From the NCBI GenBank assembly GCA_948470475.1, contig OX419343.1, positions 19,450,170 through 19,514,169 on the forward strand: a stretch of 64,000 nucleotides of DNA, read 5' to 3'. Under the pieces are notes generated by a model that was not told the origin of the DNA, searched no databases, and was given only the letters and a program-made list of their open reading frames with translations. Below are positions 1 to 8,134 of this stretch, piece after piece; positions within the stretch are counted from its first letter, which is position 1, and each line of letters opens with the position of its first letter. This stretch comes from Galaxea fascicularis (lineage: Eukaryota > Cnidaria > Anthozoa > Scleractinia > Euphylliidae). Made by a program: the position numbers and the translations under genes.

Positions 1-1435
1 GGGATAGAGAACAAAAGAGACATGCAAATTATCACGTGCACAGCACGAGGGCAGGAAGCAGGGTATGACATCATCGTAAGGGTCAAAGTCTAGGATTTCG
101 CAATACCAAAGGTCTTAGGAAGGTGACGTCATGCCAAGGGCATGGGATATCAAAGGGGTATGATGCAAGACCAAACTTGAGAAAAAAAAAACAATGACAA
201 CAAAGGAAGATCAAAGAAAAAAATGCTTGATACGATGACGTAAGGTATCAAGGAGTGTTTTTTGCTGACAAGTCAGTCAAAGGGATGACGTATGGTATCA
301 AGTGTATTTTGTTGACTAAGTGACATGATTGTTTTTGCTGAAAAAAAGGATTTGATGATTGTTTCTCAACTCCATGGCTTGTCACGCATCGTCAGCTCTT
401 TAATTGCTCAAGAAACACGGGCGTGATGAGGTCTTGAAAAATAAAATTGATTCTAATCGAAAAAACTAGCGGGAATGAATGTGTTAATTCAAAGATCAGA
501 TGAAAATGTAAACAAGAATGTTGAGCGTGAACCAACGAATTATACTAAGTTTGTAATTCGAGTGTGTAGAGTGTATTCTTATCCGAATGATGAAATCAAA
601 CGAATGTTTTGCGTGCTTGATCAAAATGAATTTATAAAGTCTACATGGAAGATGAATTTGTCAAACTTATCACACGGCGTTTTGTCGGCAGAACCACGCG
701 CTTCGCTCTCACTGTGAAATCAGAAGTAAACACGGTTTTTGATTTCGAGTTTTGCCTTGGCTTATCGTAGAAAAAGGCGAAAACTTGAATCAAAGCGCCA
801 ACGGAGAACCATCTTCGATTGCGATGGAAAGATTGAAAGCTAATGCAGTTCCAGTTTAGTTCAGTTTATTTATGAAATGTTTAATATTACAGAGACACAC
901 AGCGAAATGTGAATATAAATGAATAGACAGCGGCGCAGGGGGACCTCGCCGAAAAGAATAGTTCATTAGATGTTATTGTTATATGCAAATTTCAGTCAAA
1001 CAATTCACCTGCAGAACATGTTATTGTGGTCACTGAGGCGAGAATACAAACATCTTTTCTCAAAGTTGACCGAAATCATTTTTACCGTAACAGTCTTTTT
1101 TTATGAAGTTGTATTCGGTTCCTACGGGCATCTCGCTTCCTCGAGGTCTTAAAAGCACCCTTGGGGCCGCCTTAAATTAAAGTGGTTTGATTCAACTCTC
1201 AATTATAGGTATTAAAACAAGAGTCGGTTTAAGTTGTTTGAAACAATCATTTGAAGCGCACGACTAATGATGATGAATGACACGGACTTGACAATTAAAC
1301 ACACAATACAGAGACTTAAAATGCAGTGAATTTGAAATGGATAAAAGTCAACCGCATTTCTTTCAAGCAATTTCAAACACTTTATTTCGTTAACAAGACG
1401 CTATAACAAAAAGTGCTTGTGCTTCGTAAAGCCCG
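1..1435. repeat. Left terminal inverted repeat of copy A (core part)
   Basis: This stretch is the reverse complement, with few differences, of 10152-11588. It holds E-box CACGTG (33-38), octamer-like ATGCAAAT (22-29), a perfect CRE palindrome TGACGTCA (124-131) and further TGACGT motifs near 236 and 286. The innermost ~150 bp (1285-1435) is the R150 segment found at every end of both copies. I see no convincing gene; the 80-codon open frame at 475-717 is not kept in copy B. Confidence 0.9.
1285..1435. repeat. R150 repeat, left end copy 1
   Basis: A ~150-bp segment from GACTTGACAATTAAACAC to CGTAAAGCCCG. It is present again in direct orientation at 2051-2195 and inverted at 10152-10302. In copy B it is at 27346-27490, 41441-41585 and, shortened, 40739-40853. 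Confidence 0.88.
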
Positions 1436-2050
1436 CATTTGGAAACAACTAAAGCCAGGGCGCACTTTAATAGTAAGAAGCAAACCTTTGCCAGCAATGT
1501 ACCCACACAAAGCCGAGAAAAGTCGCCCTCGCGTTTTAACAAGGTCGAGAAAAGTCGCCCTCGTATTTTAACAAGGTCGAAAAAAGTCGCCCTGATGTTT
1601 TATCATGGTCGAGAAAAGTCGCCCTTGCGTTTTAACAAGGTCGAAAAAAGTCGCTCTCGCGTTTTAACAAGGTCGAAAAAAGTCGCCCTGATGTTTTATC
1701 ATGGTCGAGAAAAGTCGCCCTTGCGTTTTAACAAGGTCGAAAAAAGTCGCCCTCACATTTTAACAAGGTCAAGAAAAGTCGCCCTGATGTTTTAACATGG
1801 TCGAAAAAAGTCGCCCTGATGTTTTATCATGGTCGAATAAAGTCACCCCCCAGTTTTAACAAGGTCGAAAAAAGTCGCTCTCGCGTTTTAACAAGGTCGA
1901 AAAAAGTCACCCTCGCATTTTAACAAGGTCAAGAAAAGTCGCCCTGATGTTTTAACATGGTCGAATAAAGTCACCCTCCAGTTTTAACAAGGTCGAAAAA
2001 TCTTAGAATCAATGTTTCACTTTTTTAACGAGGGAACTAGTCGTTTCCAG
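1436..2050. repeat. Copy of the right-end sequence added to the left end
   Basis: From 1436 inward the sequence follows the right end: spacer, 32-bp array, then the leader just upstream of the 96-aa gene. The stretch AACGAGGGAACTAGTC at about 2029-2044 matches the promoter-proximal leader seen at 40221-40236 in copy B on the other strand. The TATA box has been lost by a small deletion. The copied sequence stops at TTTCCAG (2044-2050), where a second R150 starts. Confidence 0.75.
1505..2000. repeat. ~32-bp tandem array in left end of copy A
   Basis: About 15 copies of a ~32-bp unit with the core TTTTAACAAGGTCGAAAAAA followed by GTCGCCCT. The same array is at the right ends of copies A and B but absent from the left end of copy B. 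Open frames across it arise because 32 bp is not a multiple of three and the unit lacks stops; they are not taken as genes. Confidence 0.85.
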
Positions 2051-2195
2051 GACTTGACAATTAAACACACAATACAGAGACTTAAAATGCAGTGAATTTG
2101 AAATGAATAAAAGTCATTTCTTTTAAGCAATTTCAAACAATTTATTTCGTTAACAAGACGCTATAACAAAAAGTGCTTGTGCTTCGTAAAGCCCG
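2051..2195. repeat. R150 repeat, left end copy 2
   Basis: Second direct copy of the R150 segment, beside the 182-aa gene remnant. The order gene-R150 here matches the simple left end of copy B, so this is probably the original left-end R150 and copy 1 came with the added right-end sequence. Confidence 0.85.
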
Positions 2196-2221
2196 TTACT
2201 TTAATAGACGCATTGTTTGAT

Positions 2222-2732
2222 TTAATACGGTTCCCACTGTCTATTGCTCCTCAATCTTGCCACTAATGGCGTTCTCGCCTTATAGGACCTTTTAACACTT
2301 TTGCGAATGGAGTCTGGCGGTGTTTCCATCATCCATTCATGCACGGTTGGTTCCTGGGGTGAAGGTGGCGTTTCAATGCTAACGGGAATTTTTGACCGCG
2401 TTGTAGCGACCGGTGTAGCAGGTAGTTTTCTTGGTGGTTGTTTTGTAAGGAGTTGTCTCTGCTGCGGGAGGCGTTGGCGTTGGTAATACCACCGTAGGTT
2501 TTACAATCGATTCGCTCTTCATTTGTTTTGATAGCCCTTGATACCGTTGCAAAAGTTGATCCAATAAAGTCACTTTTTGGTCTTCTGGTAAGGAAGAATC
2601 CATGATACTTTTCATCTCTCGATCCAAACGTGTTAATGTCGTAAGCTGCGGAGGAGTTGTTAATCGGTGTTCTGTTTCGATACTTTGCAATAATTGTTCC
2701 GGAACAAGCAGCATCTTTTGCGCGTGTTTCAT
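2222..2732 (-). pseudogene. 182-aa Polinton protein, broken by a 38-bp deletion
   Basis: Homologous to the intact 182-aa gene at 27517-28065 and 40866-41414. Relative to those it lacks 38 bp after about 2448, which shifts the frame; the reading frame now closes at 2379 after 117 codons, while the original tail and stop (2222-2224) survive out of frame. The N-terminal part (KHAQKMLLVPEQLLQ and a charged, probably helical stretch) is unchanged. The start ATG at 2732 overlaps the stop of the 146-aa gene. Function unknown; the position next to the 146-aa and ATPase genes suggests a virion or assembly role, which is inference. Confidence 0.85.
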
Positions 2733-3169
2733 TTCAACACTTTACCCAATAAATCCACGGCTAAAGGAGCAATCAAAGCGGCGAGAGCTGGTAAAAACCC
2801 TCCTTGTTGATTAAGGACTTCTTTTTTGTTCTTGAGACTAGGTTTCTTACGCGTCAAATAGAGGAGCTTTGTCTTGTGCGGCTTCAACCGTTTAAATGAT
2901 GAACTCGGTACGAGAATGTTTCCCTTAAGTAGGTTTAAAGCAATTTCGCCAATGGCCTCTATCTGTCCTCTGTTAGCGTGAGCTATCATCTCTTTACGTT
3001 GTTTCCCATTGCTATTGAAACAGGTACAAAGAAAGGGTAAATGTTGATTGACTTTGGAACCATTGGAGAGCTGTCGTTTCTGTTTGGTCGTTTTTCCAGA
3101 ACGCAAAACCATGTTACCACCACGTTGATTCGTTTGTCTTGCCGCACGATACGACGTGTGAGAAGTCAT
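2729..3169 (-). CDS. 146-aa Polinton late-type protein, unknown function
   Basis: Basic N-terminal region, then a helical middle (around AHANRGQIEAIGEIALNLLKG, residues 78-98), a lysine-rich stretch, and a C-terminal hydrophobic segment containing GGFLPALAALIAPLAVDLLG (about 123-143) that could form an amphipathic or membrane-active helix. I recognise this architecture from invertebrate Polinton-type gene sets but cannot name a function. It starts 4 nt after the ATPase stop, and its TGA overlaps the next gene's ATG (ATGA). Copy B carries a frameshifted version that loses the hydrophobic tail. Confidence 0.8.
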   Translation of the reverse strand: MTSHTSYRAARQTNQRGGNMVLRSGKTTKQKRQLSNGSKVNQHLPFLCTCFNSNGKQRKEMIAHANRGQIEAIGEIALNLLKGNILVPSSSFKRLKPHKTKLLYLTRKKPSLKNKKEVLNQQGGFLPALAALIAPLAVDLLGKVLK

Positions 3170-3173
3170 CGTG

Positions 3174-3851
3174 TTAACTGCAGTCCACTACCAATGGGTC
3201 ATTCGTTTTATGCGTTTTCTTGTTGACGTAAACTACGGGATACGTTTGGGACAAAGGCAATATGTTGCTACGTAATCGTAGAGTAACTGGTGTTCGCGGA
3301 TGCAAATCCAGCATGAGATAACCATAGGGTTGCGAAGTGGCATCTTGAAAACTCTCCCATACGTAAGGCACTTGTCCCGCAAAGGCTTGTTGTGCCAGTG
3401 TTCGGAATCCCAATGTATCGCGAGGGTTATTAAACGCAATAATGTAGTGGGCATTGAGAGAGATACTGCGGGAAAACTTTCCAGGTGGAAAGAGGTTTTG
3501 CGTCAAATAAATGCAGGTGACGTCACAATGATGAGATACTTTTGTAAACAAATCCAGGATCCGTTCGTCGCCGCTGCAGTTTTTCATCAGGTCATCTAAC
3601 ACGATGATGCCTGGACGACAGTGCGATGGAAATAAAGTGGAAATATCTTCAGGAATACCCTCCACCAATGTCACTTGGTTTCCCATCTCCCTAAAAGAAT
3701 CTTGCCAATGTCCATAGCAATACACAATCTTGCGAATGGGGCGTTCAAATAAACAATCCGCATGTCGAAGTAGTTGCCGCGTAAAGGTTGTTTTGCCACA
3801 TTGGCTTGGGCCGGCTATAATAATACTGCTCGGGCACTTGAATTGAGACAT
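3174..3851 (-). CDS. FtsK/HerA-type (A32-like) genome packaging ATPase
   Basis: 225 aa. Walker A loop GPSQCGKTT at residues 14-22; Walker B GIIVLDDLM at 81-89 with acidic D86/D87. This fits the small packaging ATPases shared by Polintons, virophages and large DNA viruses, which pump the genome into a preformed capsid. It is the first gene of the second minus-strand cluster: a 215-bp gap with a TATATATA box separates it from the protease gene upstream, and the 146-aa and 182-aa genes follow directly. ATG chosen at 3851. Copy A keeps all motif residues. Confidence 0.93.
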   Translation of the reverse strand: MSQFKCPSSIIIAGPSQCGKTTFTRQLLRHADCLFERPIRKIVYCYGHWQDSFREMGNQVTLVEGIPEDISTLFPSHCRPGIIVLDDLMKNCSGDERILDLFTKVSHHCDVTCIYLTQNLFPPGKFSRSISLNAHYIIAFNNPRDTLGFRTLAQQAFAGQVPYVWESFQDATSQPYGYLMLDLHPRTPVTLRLRSNILPLSQTYPVVYVNKKTHKTNDPLVVDCS

Positions 3852-3923
3852 GTTGTCGCAGGGAAACTCAAATGGACTTCTAAAGGCACGAAAGGGTCGT
3901 TATCGTTTAAATAGACATAAACC

Positions 3924-4130
3924 CACACCTATATATACCTTTTTCAGTTTTATTTTATTGATTGCTTCCGACAACACTGAAACGACTTACAACCTTGCTG
4001 TTCACTTTGAAGGAACGTTTCATTTTTACACACCTATACATAACTTTTTTTCAACTTTTATTTTATTTATTGTTTCCGACAACACTGAAACGACTTACAA
4101 CCTTGCTGTTTACTTTGAAGAAACGTTTCC
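3924..4130. repeat. Tandem duplication covering the protease 3' end and TATA region
   Basis: Two ~100-bp direct copies (about 3924-4022 and 4029-4130) share CACACCTATA, a TTTTATTTTATT stretch and CGACAACACTGAAACGACTT. The second copy encodes the protease C-terminal residues and its stop; the first is a non-coding relic downstream of the stop. On the minus strand TTTATT reads AATAAA (4062-4071), so likely polyadenylation signals overlap the stop. The same duplication is in copy B (29258-29464), so it predates the split of the two copies. Confidence 0.8.
3930..3937 (-). promoter_or_regulatory. TATA box for the ATPase-146-182 gene cluster
   Basis: TATATATA, about 79 bp upstream of the ATPase ATG, in the only sizeable gap inside the gene block. 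A related CACACCTATACATA motif lies in the second copy of the surrounding direct repeat (near 4030). The same box is kept in copy B near 29264. Confidence 0.55.
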
Positions 4131-4597
4131 TTTTCAATTTTGGTCATCGAATGAAAATAAGTGTGTACACTCTTTGCAACTTGTGCATCGTTCCACTGCG
4201 AATCATATCGCTTAAATTTAGATTGAATGGTGTTCATGTCTACATTTCGTGCGCGATGAAGTAAATAAAACAAACAATAGTCTCCACAAACATCTGAGTC
4301 TAATCCCTGCAGTGGTTTGTCGTTGTAGTACGTAGCTTGCCTCAGAATGAAAGTATCCATGTTGTATGTCTCGGGAGGAAATCCGTAACTGTCAAAGAAT
4401 TCACTTTCGTGTGGTGATTCAAAGTACATGGCCACCCAGTGTGTTCCGGGTTTGTCGTGAGGGTCCGTGTTTGCAATGAGACTGGCTGGGTAGGCGTTGA
4501 TGACAGGTAATTTGTCACTTGGAAACACGCCTCGAATCAGTGGTGCTAACACAGGGTCACAAAGACAGGCTTGCCATAGTTCTAGGGTAGTATGCAT
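4067..4597 (-). CDS. Adenain-like (Ulp1-fold) cysteine protease
   Basis: The reading frame is open upstream to 4654, but the first ATG is at 4597, 10 nt after the capsid gene stop, so I choose that start (176 aa). Numbering from 4654, the catalytic set is H72 (in GTHWVAMYF), D88 (FFDSYG), Q116 and C123 (SDVCGDYC), matching the order of the adenovirus maturation protease family. In Polintons this enzyme processes capsid and core proteins during virion maturation. Copy B (29401-29931) keeps every catalytic residue. Functional assignment is by motif; substrate sites were not determined. Confidence 0.92.
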   Translation of the reverse strand: MHTTLELWQACLCDPVLAPLIRGVFPSDKLPVINAYPASLIANTDPHDKPGTHWVAMYFESPHESEFFDSYGFPPETYNMDTFILRQATYYNDKPLQGLDSDVCGDYCLFYLLHRARNVDMNTIQSKFKRYDSQWNDAQVAKSVHTYFHSMTKIEKETFLQSKQQGCKSFQCCRKQ

Positions 4598-4607
4598 CAC
4601 GTTTGAA

Positions 4608-5936
4608 TCAAGATCCTTGTGATAAATCGTAGACCACGCGCCTGTTGCGATCAATTTCCATCTGATTCTGAAATTCCGCGTACACGATTAAATTGAGAAC
4701 TGCAGCAGTTGCAGTACCAAACTTCAGGTACAGGTTGACGTTACCCGTTCGATGGGGTATCAAATGGCTGGGATGCCCACTTCCCGCTGGCGTCAAATCA
4801 AAACGGAACAAGCCGTAACCGTTCTCCCAATCCTCTCTGTCAATGTCAAGGCCGTGACCGCAATTCATCTCTCCACTACCGGAGAAGAGGGTGTTGTAAC
4901 CATCGATCTTTTTCCCGCCTCTCAGGTCCAGAGCAGAATAGGGCGTTTCTTCTCCGTTGACAGTCAGGCGAATATCTTGCAGACCAAACAACTGAAAATT
5001 GAAAGGATTTCTTCCCAGATTGCCGTTATAGGCATCATTTCGCACCATTCCGAAAATGATGCATTGGGGAATCAGTCCATGGAACAGGTCCGTCTCTGTA
5101 TGATTTAACACCCCTTGAGGAATGATTTTGGCATGCGTGGGGGTTCTGGTTAACGTATAGATGGCTGGTAAAGCAGCGCTTCCCTCTTGACCTTGCATGA
5201 TCTCTTTATGTTCTAGTTTCGTACTGTCCGCTACACGCACTGTGCGTATGCGAAGGGTGCTTGACACAATCTTTAGTTTACAGTTGTTGGGAGTCTCACC
5301 CCCCATGAGCACAAAGGCGTCGCTGTTCAGATCCACCTTGACTTTAATTTCCATACCATCCAAGAGTAACTTGTCCATATTAAACACGTCGCAAAGGGGT
5401 ACTCCAACCAGCCCCACTTCTGCTCCGTTGTTGGTGAATGTTGCTCTTTTCACCAGACCCTGGTTATTGTCTGCTGTATTGTCTACTTCATCCATGTGCC
5501 TAGCAGTATCTTTGTAGTACAGAGCTTTGGTAAGGTACGATTTCTTAGCTTGTTCTGTAAAGTTTAATAATGTCTTGATGTAAGCATTGTAGGCTTGAGT
5601 GTCTGACTGTTCCGTCACTAACGTTTCGTTGATCTTGATGGTAAACTGTTTCACGATCGAATGGAGAGTGTTATTCACCAGAGTGTACTTTTTTCCTTCA
5701 CCCGTGGCCGATTCATCTTGCTTGGTAATTTTTACCACCAACCGTAACTCGGTCTTGTTAATGTCAATGTAGTCCTTTAGGGGTTTGATCACAAACTCGA
5801 TGGGATTGGTTCCAGTTTGAACTGGTTCATAATCCAACCATTTGCTACTGACGATTGACACATCAGTGACAGGTACTTGAAACAACTCCAAGCTTGAATT
5901 CCCACCAGGGGCTGAGAGAGGGTGTGCTGAGACCAT
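4608..5936 (-). CDS. Putative major capsid protein (Polinton-type, F54H12.2-like)
   Basis: 442 aa, the largest gene of the block. It belongs to a widespread invertebrate family usually labelled F54H12.2-like, found with Polinton-type integrase, protease and ATPase genes. The length and beta-rich composition, with recurring aromatic/NPFNF and YAEFQNQ motifs near the C-terminus, are compatible with a jelly-roll capsid subunit, but that fold is not provable by eye. It starts 2 nt after the pX-like gene stop and ends 10 nt before the protease ATG. Copies A and B differ at ten residues with no breaks, so this is one of the best preserved genes. Confidence 0.75.
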   Translation of the reverse strand: MVSAHPLSAPGGNSSLELFQVPVTDVSIVSSKWLDYEPVQTGTNPIEFVIKPLKDYIDINKTELRLVVKITKQDESATGEGKKYTLVNNTLHSIVKQFTIKINETLVTEQSDTQAYNAYIKTLLNFTEQAKKSYLTKALYYKDTARHMDEVDNTADNNQGLVKRATFTNNGAEVGLVGVPLCDVFNMDKLLLDGMEIKVKVDLNSDAFVLMGGETPNNCKLKIVSSTLRIRTVRVADSTKLEHKEIMQGQEGSAALPAIYTLTRTPTHAKIIPQGVLNHTETDLFHGLIPQCIIFGMVRNDAYNGNLGRNPFNFQLFGLQDIRLTVNGEETPYSALDLRGGKKIDGYNTLFSGSGEMNCGHGLDIDREDWENGYGLFRFDLTPAGSGHPSHLIPHRTGNVNLYLKFGTATAAVLNLIVYAEFQNQMEIDRNRRVVYDLSQGS

Positions 5937-5938
5937 AC

Positions 5939-6397
5939 TTAGTCAAAAATAGTCTTGAATGTCGAATGCGATGTTCTCCGTTTCTTGATCGGGTGAGTAC
6001 TGAATGGTTTGGCTTTTATCGTACGCTTATATGCTCTCTTCCCACGACCTTGCTGTGTAATGTCATCAGTGGTGCCCGTTAGTAAACTTTTTCCAGCCGC
6101 TTTGGTTCTCGATTTGGCAGCTGCCTTCAAAGGTTGACCATCCATGACGTCTTGAACAATTTGCATTCCTGTTTCCAACCCGGTATTGAGCAATCGCTTT
6201 CCAACGTTCTTTGCTGTTGTTTTGAGAAAGGGTGTAGCTGTACGAAATAGGGAACGAAACATTCCACCTAATCCGTTGCCCCCTTGTCCGTAAGGGTGCG
6301 TTCCTCCATAGATACTTATGTCCCCCCTGCCTTGTTGTGGAAAGGGTATAACTTGTTGGTGATACGGGAAAAATTGATGGTTCATGGGCAACAACAT
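5939..6397 (-). CDS. pX/core-protein-like basic virion protein
   Basis: The open frame begins with a GTG at 6412, but the first ATG is at 6397, which removes an overlap with the 294-aa gene and leaves a 2-nt gap, so I use it (152 aa). It has a glycine-rich segment (GGNGLGGMFRSLFR), an amphipathic basic helix (TAKNVGKRLLNTGLETG) and a lysine/arginine-rich tail with repeated KRAYKRT/KKRR clusters. This resembles adenovirus-type pX/pVI core proteins that bind DNA or membranes and are cut by the viral protease. The family link is inferred from composition, motif and position beside the capsid gene. Confidence 0.7.
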   Translation of the reverse strand: MLLPMNHQFFPYHQQVIPFPQQGRGDISIYGGTHPYGQGGNGLGGMFRSLFRTATPFLKTTAKNVGKRLLNTGLETGMQIVQDVMDGQPLKAAAKSRTKAAGKSLLTGTTDDITQQGRGKRAYKRTIKAKPFSTHPIKKRRTSHSTFKTIFD

Positions 6398-6398
6398 G

Positions 6399-7283
6399 TT
6401 ATAGAATTGCACGACGTCGAAAATGCAACGTTACACGTACAGTACCAGACACAAATGTTATCGGTTGACCAGTGTCTCCTCTTATATGGATGGCCACTGA
6501 TGAAAACACAGATGTACGGAGTGAATGATAGGTTGGTTGCTTGACTTCTTCTGTCACCGTGTCACCCGGCTGACCTCGGGGTACCAGTATTCGGAGCATG
6601 TTAGCTTGGGCGTCTCCTACCACTTGGGACTCGATTAGATCTGAATACACGTACATGGTCTGAAAAGAGTGTCTCGACAACATTCCCCACACCAAGTCTT
6701 CTTTTCTGGCAAGTGTGTTTGTGGTCCTCAACAGTGTAATGCTTTGATCGGGTTTCAATTCAACAAGAGGAGAGCTCTGAATTTGGTACAAAGCAGGAAG
6801 CTGGTTCTTGTGATTTAAGTACCCTAGGGCACGGGCTAATGTCTTGGGCAGAGTCACGTACCAAGCAGTGGGCAACCTCAACTCGAAGTAATGTTGAGCT
6901 TTCTCGTGAATGTAAAAGCACTCGTTTCCTCCTAAACTTGTAATCGTTTCTTCACTTTTCAGATAAAGGTCCTTCAAAGCGTTATGAAGTCCCATCAACA
7001 TACCATCTATTACGTCTTTGACCGTACGGTAAATACCCCTTGGGAGGTGAATGGACATTGACCAAGGAACAGGCCCTGCCTTACAAAGCAAAGTGTAAGA
7101 CAGTTGATTGTTTCTCACATTTTGCCACGTGTATGGATAGATGATGCGGGTCATGGCCACTTCCCAGTCTTCACTTAGGTGCAGCTGGGACGGTAATTGC
7201 ATCTTAAACTCGGACGGCTTGTTTTCTGGATACTGATCCAGGCTTGCATCACTAGTCAACACCATGTAAAAACTATTTGTCAT
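6399..7283 (-). CDS. 294-aa virion-type protein, paralogue of the 284-aa neighbour
   Basis: Start set at the ATG at 7283 (ATGA overlap with the upstream gene); the open frame continues to a TTG at 7352. The N-terminus, FYMVLTSDAS...YPENKPSEF...LP...LSEDWEVAM..IIYP, follows a pattern common to Polinton-linked proteins of invertebrates, and the C-terminus ends in VTLHFRRR. The neighbouring 284-aa protein has the same start and end patterns, so the pair arose by tandem duplication. A minor capsid or penton-like role is plausible from position, but unproven. Copy B has a premature stop in this gene. Confidence 0.7.
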   Translation of the reverse strand: MTNSFYMVLTSDASLDQYPENKPSEFKMQLPSQLHLSEDWEVAMTRIIYPYTWQNVRNNQLSYTLLCKAGPVPWSMSIHLPRGIYRTVKDVIDGMLMGLHNALKDLYLKSEETITSLGGNECFYIHEKAQHYFELRLPTAWYVTLPKTLARALGYLNHKNQLPALYQIQSSPLVELKPDQSITLLRTTNTLARKEDLVWGMLSRHSFQTMYVYSDLIESQVVGDAQANMLRILVPRGQPGDTVTEEVKQPTYHSLRTSVFSSVAIHIRGDTGQPITFVSGTVRVTLHFRRRAIL

Positions 7284-8134
7284 GATGATCGACGACGAAA
7301 GTGTAATACCACGTTGACGATACCGTCTAGAAATGAAAGCCGTTGACCACAACCACCTGTTAAGTAGATTTCAACGGTTTGAAATATCTTTGTACGCAAC
7401 GGTAGGTAGACAACATGTTCTTTCTCTTCGAGAACTGTTTCTCGAAATGTACCATTGGGTACCATTTCATGTAAGAGAGGTAAACGCTTGTCACCCACTT
7501 GCCAAGGTTCCACGAGGTTGGTTTGTACTTGCAAAAGCGTCTGTTTACACGGGCAGAGAGATAACGAGAAAGGAATGGTAAAAATGCCAGGAAATGTGAT
7601 GGAGGTCTGAGGTGGTATAACACACCAATCGTAACCAAATTTATCTATTGGAATAAGGGAGATATCTTTGTTCAAACGGATCCCAGGCTTAACGGTATGT
7701 TGGTCCGTTATCCACCCAAGTGCACGAGCAGTTGAAACGGTAAACATAATCTCTTCCTCCAGAGAGTTCAGAGTTACATTCAATTCTTCGTCCACTGTTA
7801 TTTTGGGTTTAGACGGCGAGTCATCATTGTTCAGACACTGTAGGATTCCCTCCGTAACATCCAGGGCTGTTCGGTACTTGCCCTCGGGTAAGGTGAACCG
7901 ATTGAAGTTATCGGAGCGTCGGACTAAGACATGTGAATGCTGACAACCACCAGGAACGTCAAACCACGATAACGGATACACCATATGATGTAGTCCTACT
8001 TCCCAATCTTCTCCGTCTTTCAAATGAATTTGCTGAGGTAACGCCACGCGGTAAGAGGACTTAGAATTGGTCAGAAATAGATTGCTACTAGCGTTACTGG
8101 GAAGTGTTACATAAAAGTTGTTGTCTCCAGTCAT
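7280..8134 (-). CDS. 284-aa virion-type protein, paralogue of the 294-aa neighbour
   Basis: ATG at 8134 overlaps the integrase stop (ATGA), and its own stop overlaps the next ATG in the same way. N-terminal pattern FYVTLPSNAS...SSYRVALPQQIHL..GEDWEVGLHHMVYPLSW; C-terminal VVLHFRRRSS. It shares both ends with the 294-aa protein but little in the middle. Intact in both element copies. Probably a structural (minor capsid or vertex) protein; this is inference from gene order. Confidence 0.7.
   Translation of the reverse strand: MTGDNNFYVTLPSNASSNLFLTNSKSSYRVALPQQIHLKDGEDWEVGLHHMVYPLSWFDVPGGCQHSHVLVRRSDNFNRFTLPEGKYRTALDVTEGILQCLNNDDSPSKPKITVDEELNVTLNSLEEEIMFTVSTARALGWITDQHTVKPGIRLNKDISLIPIDKFGYDWCVIPPQTSITFPGIFTIPFSLSLCPCKQTLLQVQTNLVEPWQVGDKRLPLLHEMVPNGTFRETVLEEKEHVVYLPLRTKIFQTVEIYLTGGCGQRLSFLDGIVNVVLHFRRRSS

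Noticed and set aside
475..717. 80-codon open frame in the terminal repeat, present in mirrored form at 10870-11112
   Set aside because: In copy B a 2-bp insertion after the ATG breaks the frame, and no domain is seen; mirror copies share it only because they are terminal repeats.
1439..1795. Open frame across the 32-bp array
   Set aside because: Starts at TTG and simply reads the tandem repeat; unit number differs at each end.
4752..5108. Plus-strand open frames opposite the capsid gene and similar shadows opposite the other Polinton genes
   Set aside because: Antisense shadows of strongly supported genes; no promoter or domain.
6284..6544. 86-codon plus-strand frame opposite pX/294
   Set aside because: Overlaps two conserved minus-strand genes and has no recognisable domain.
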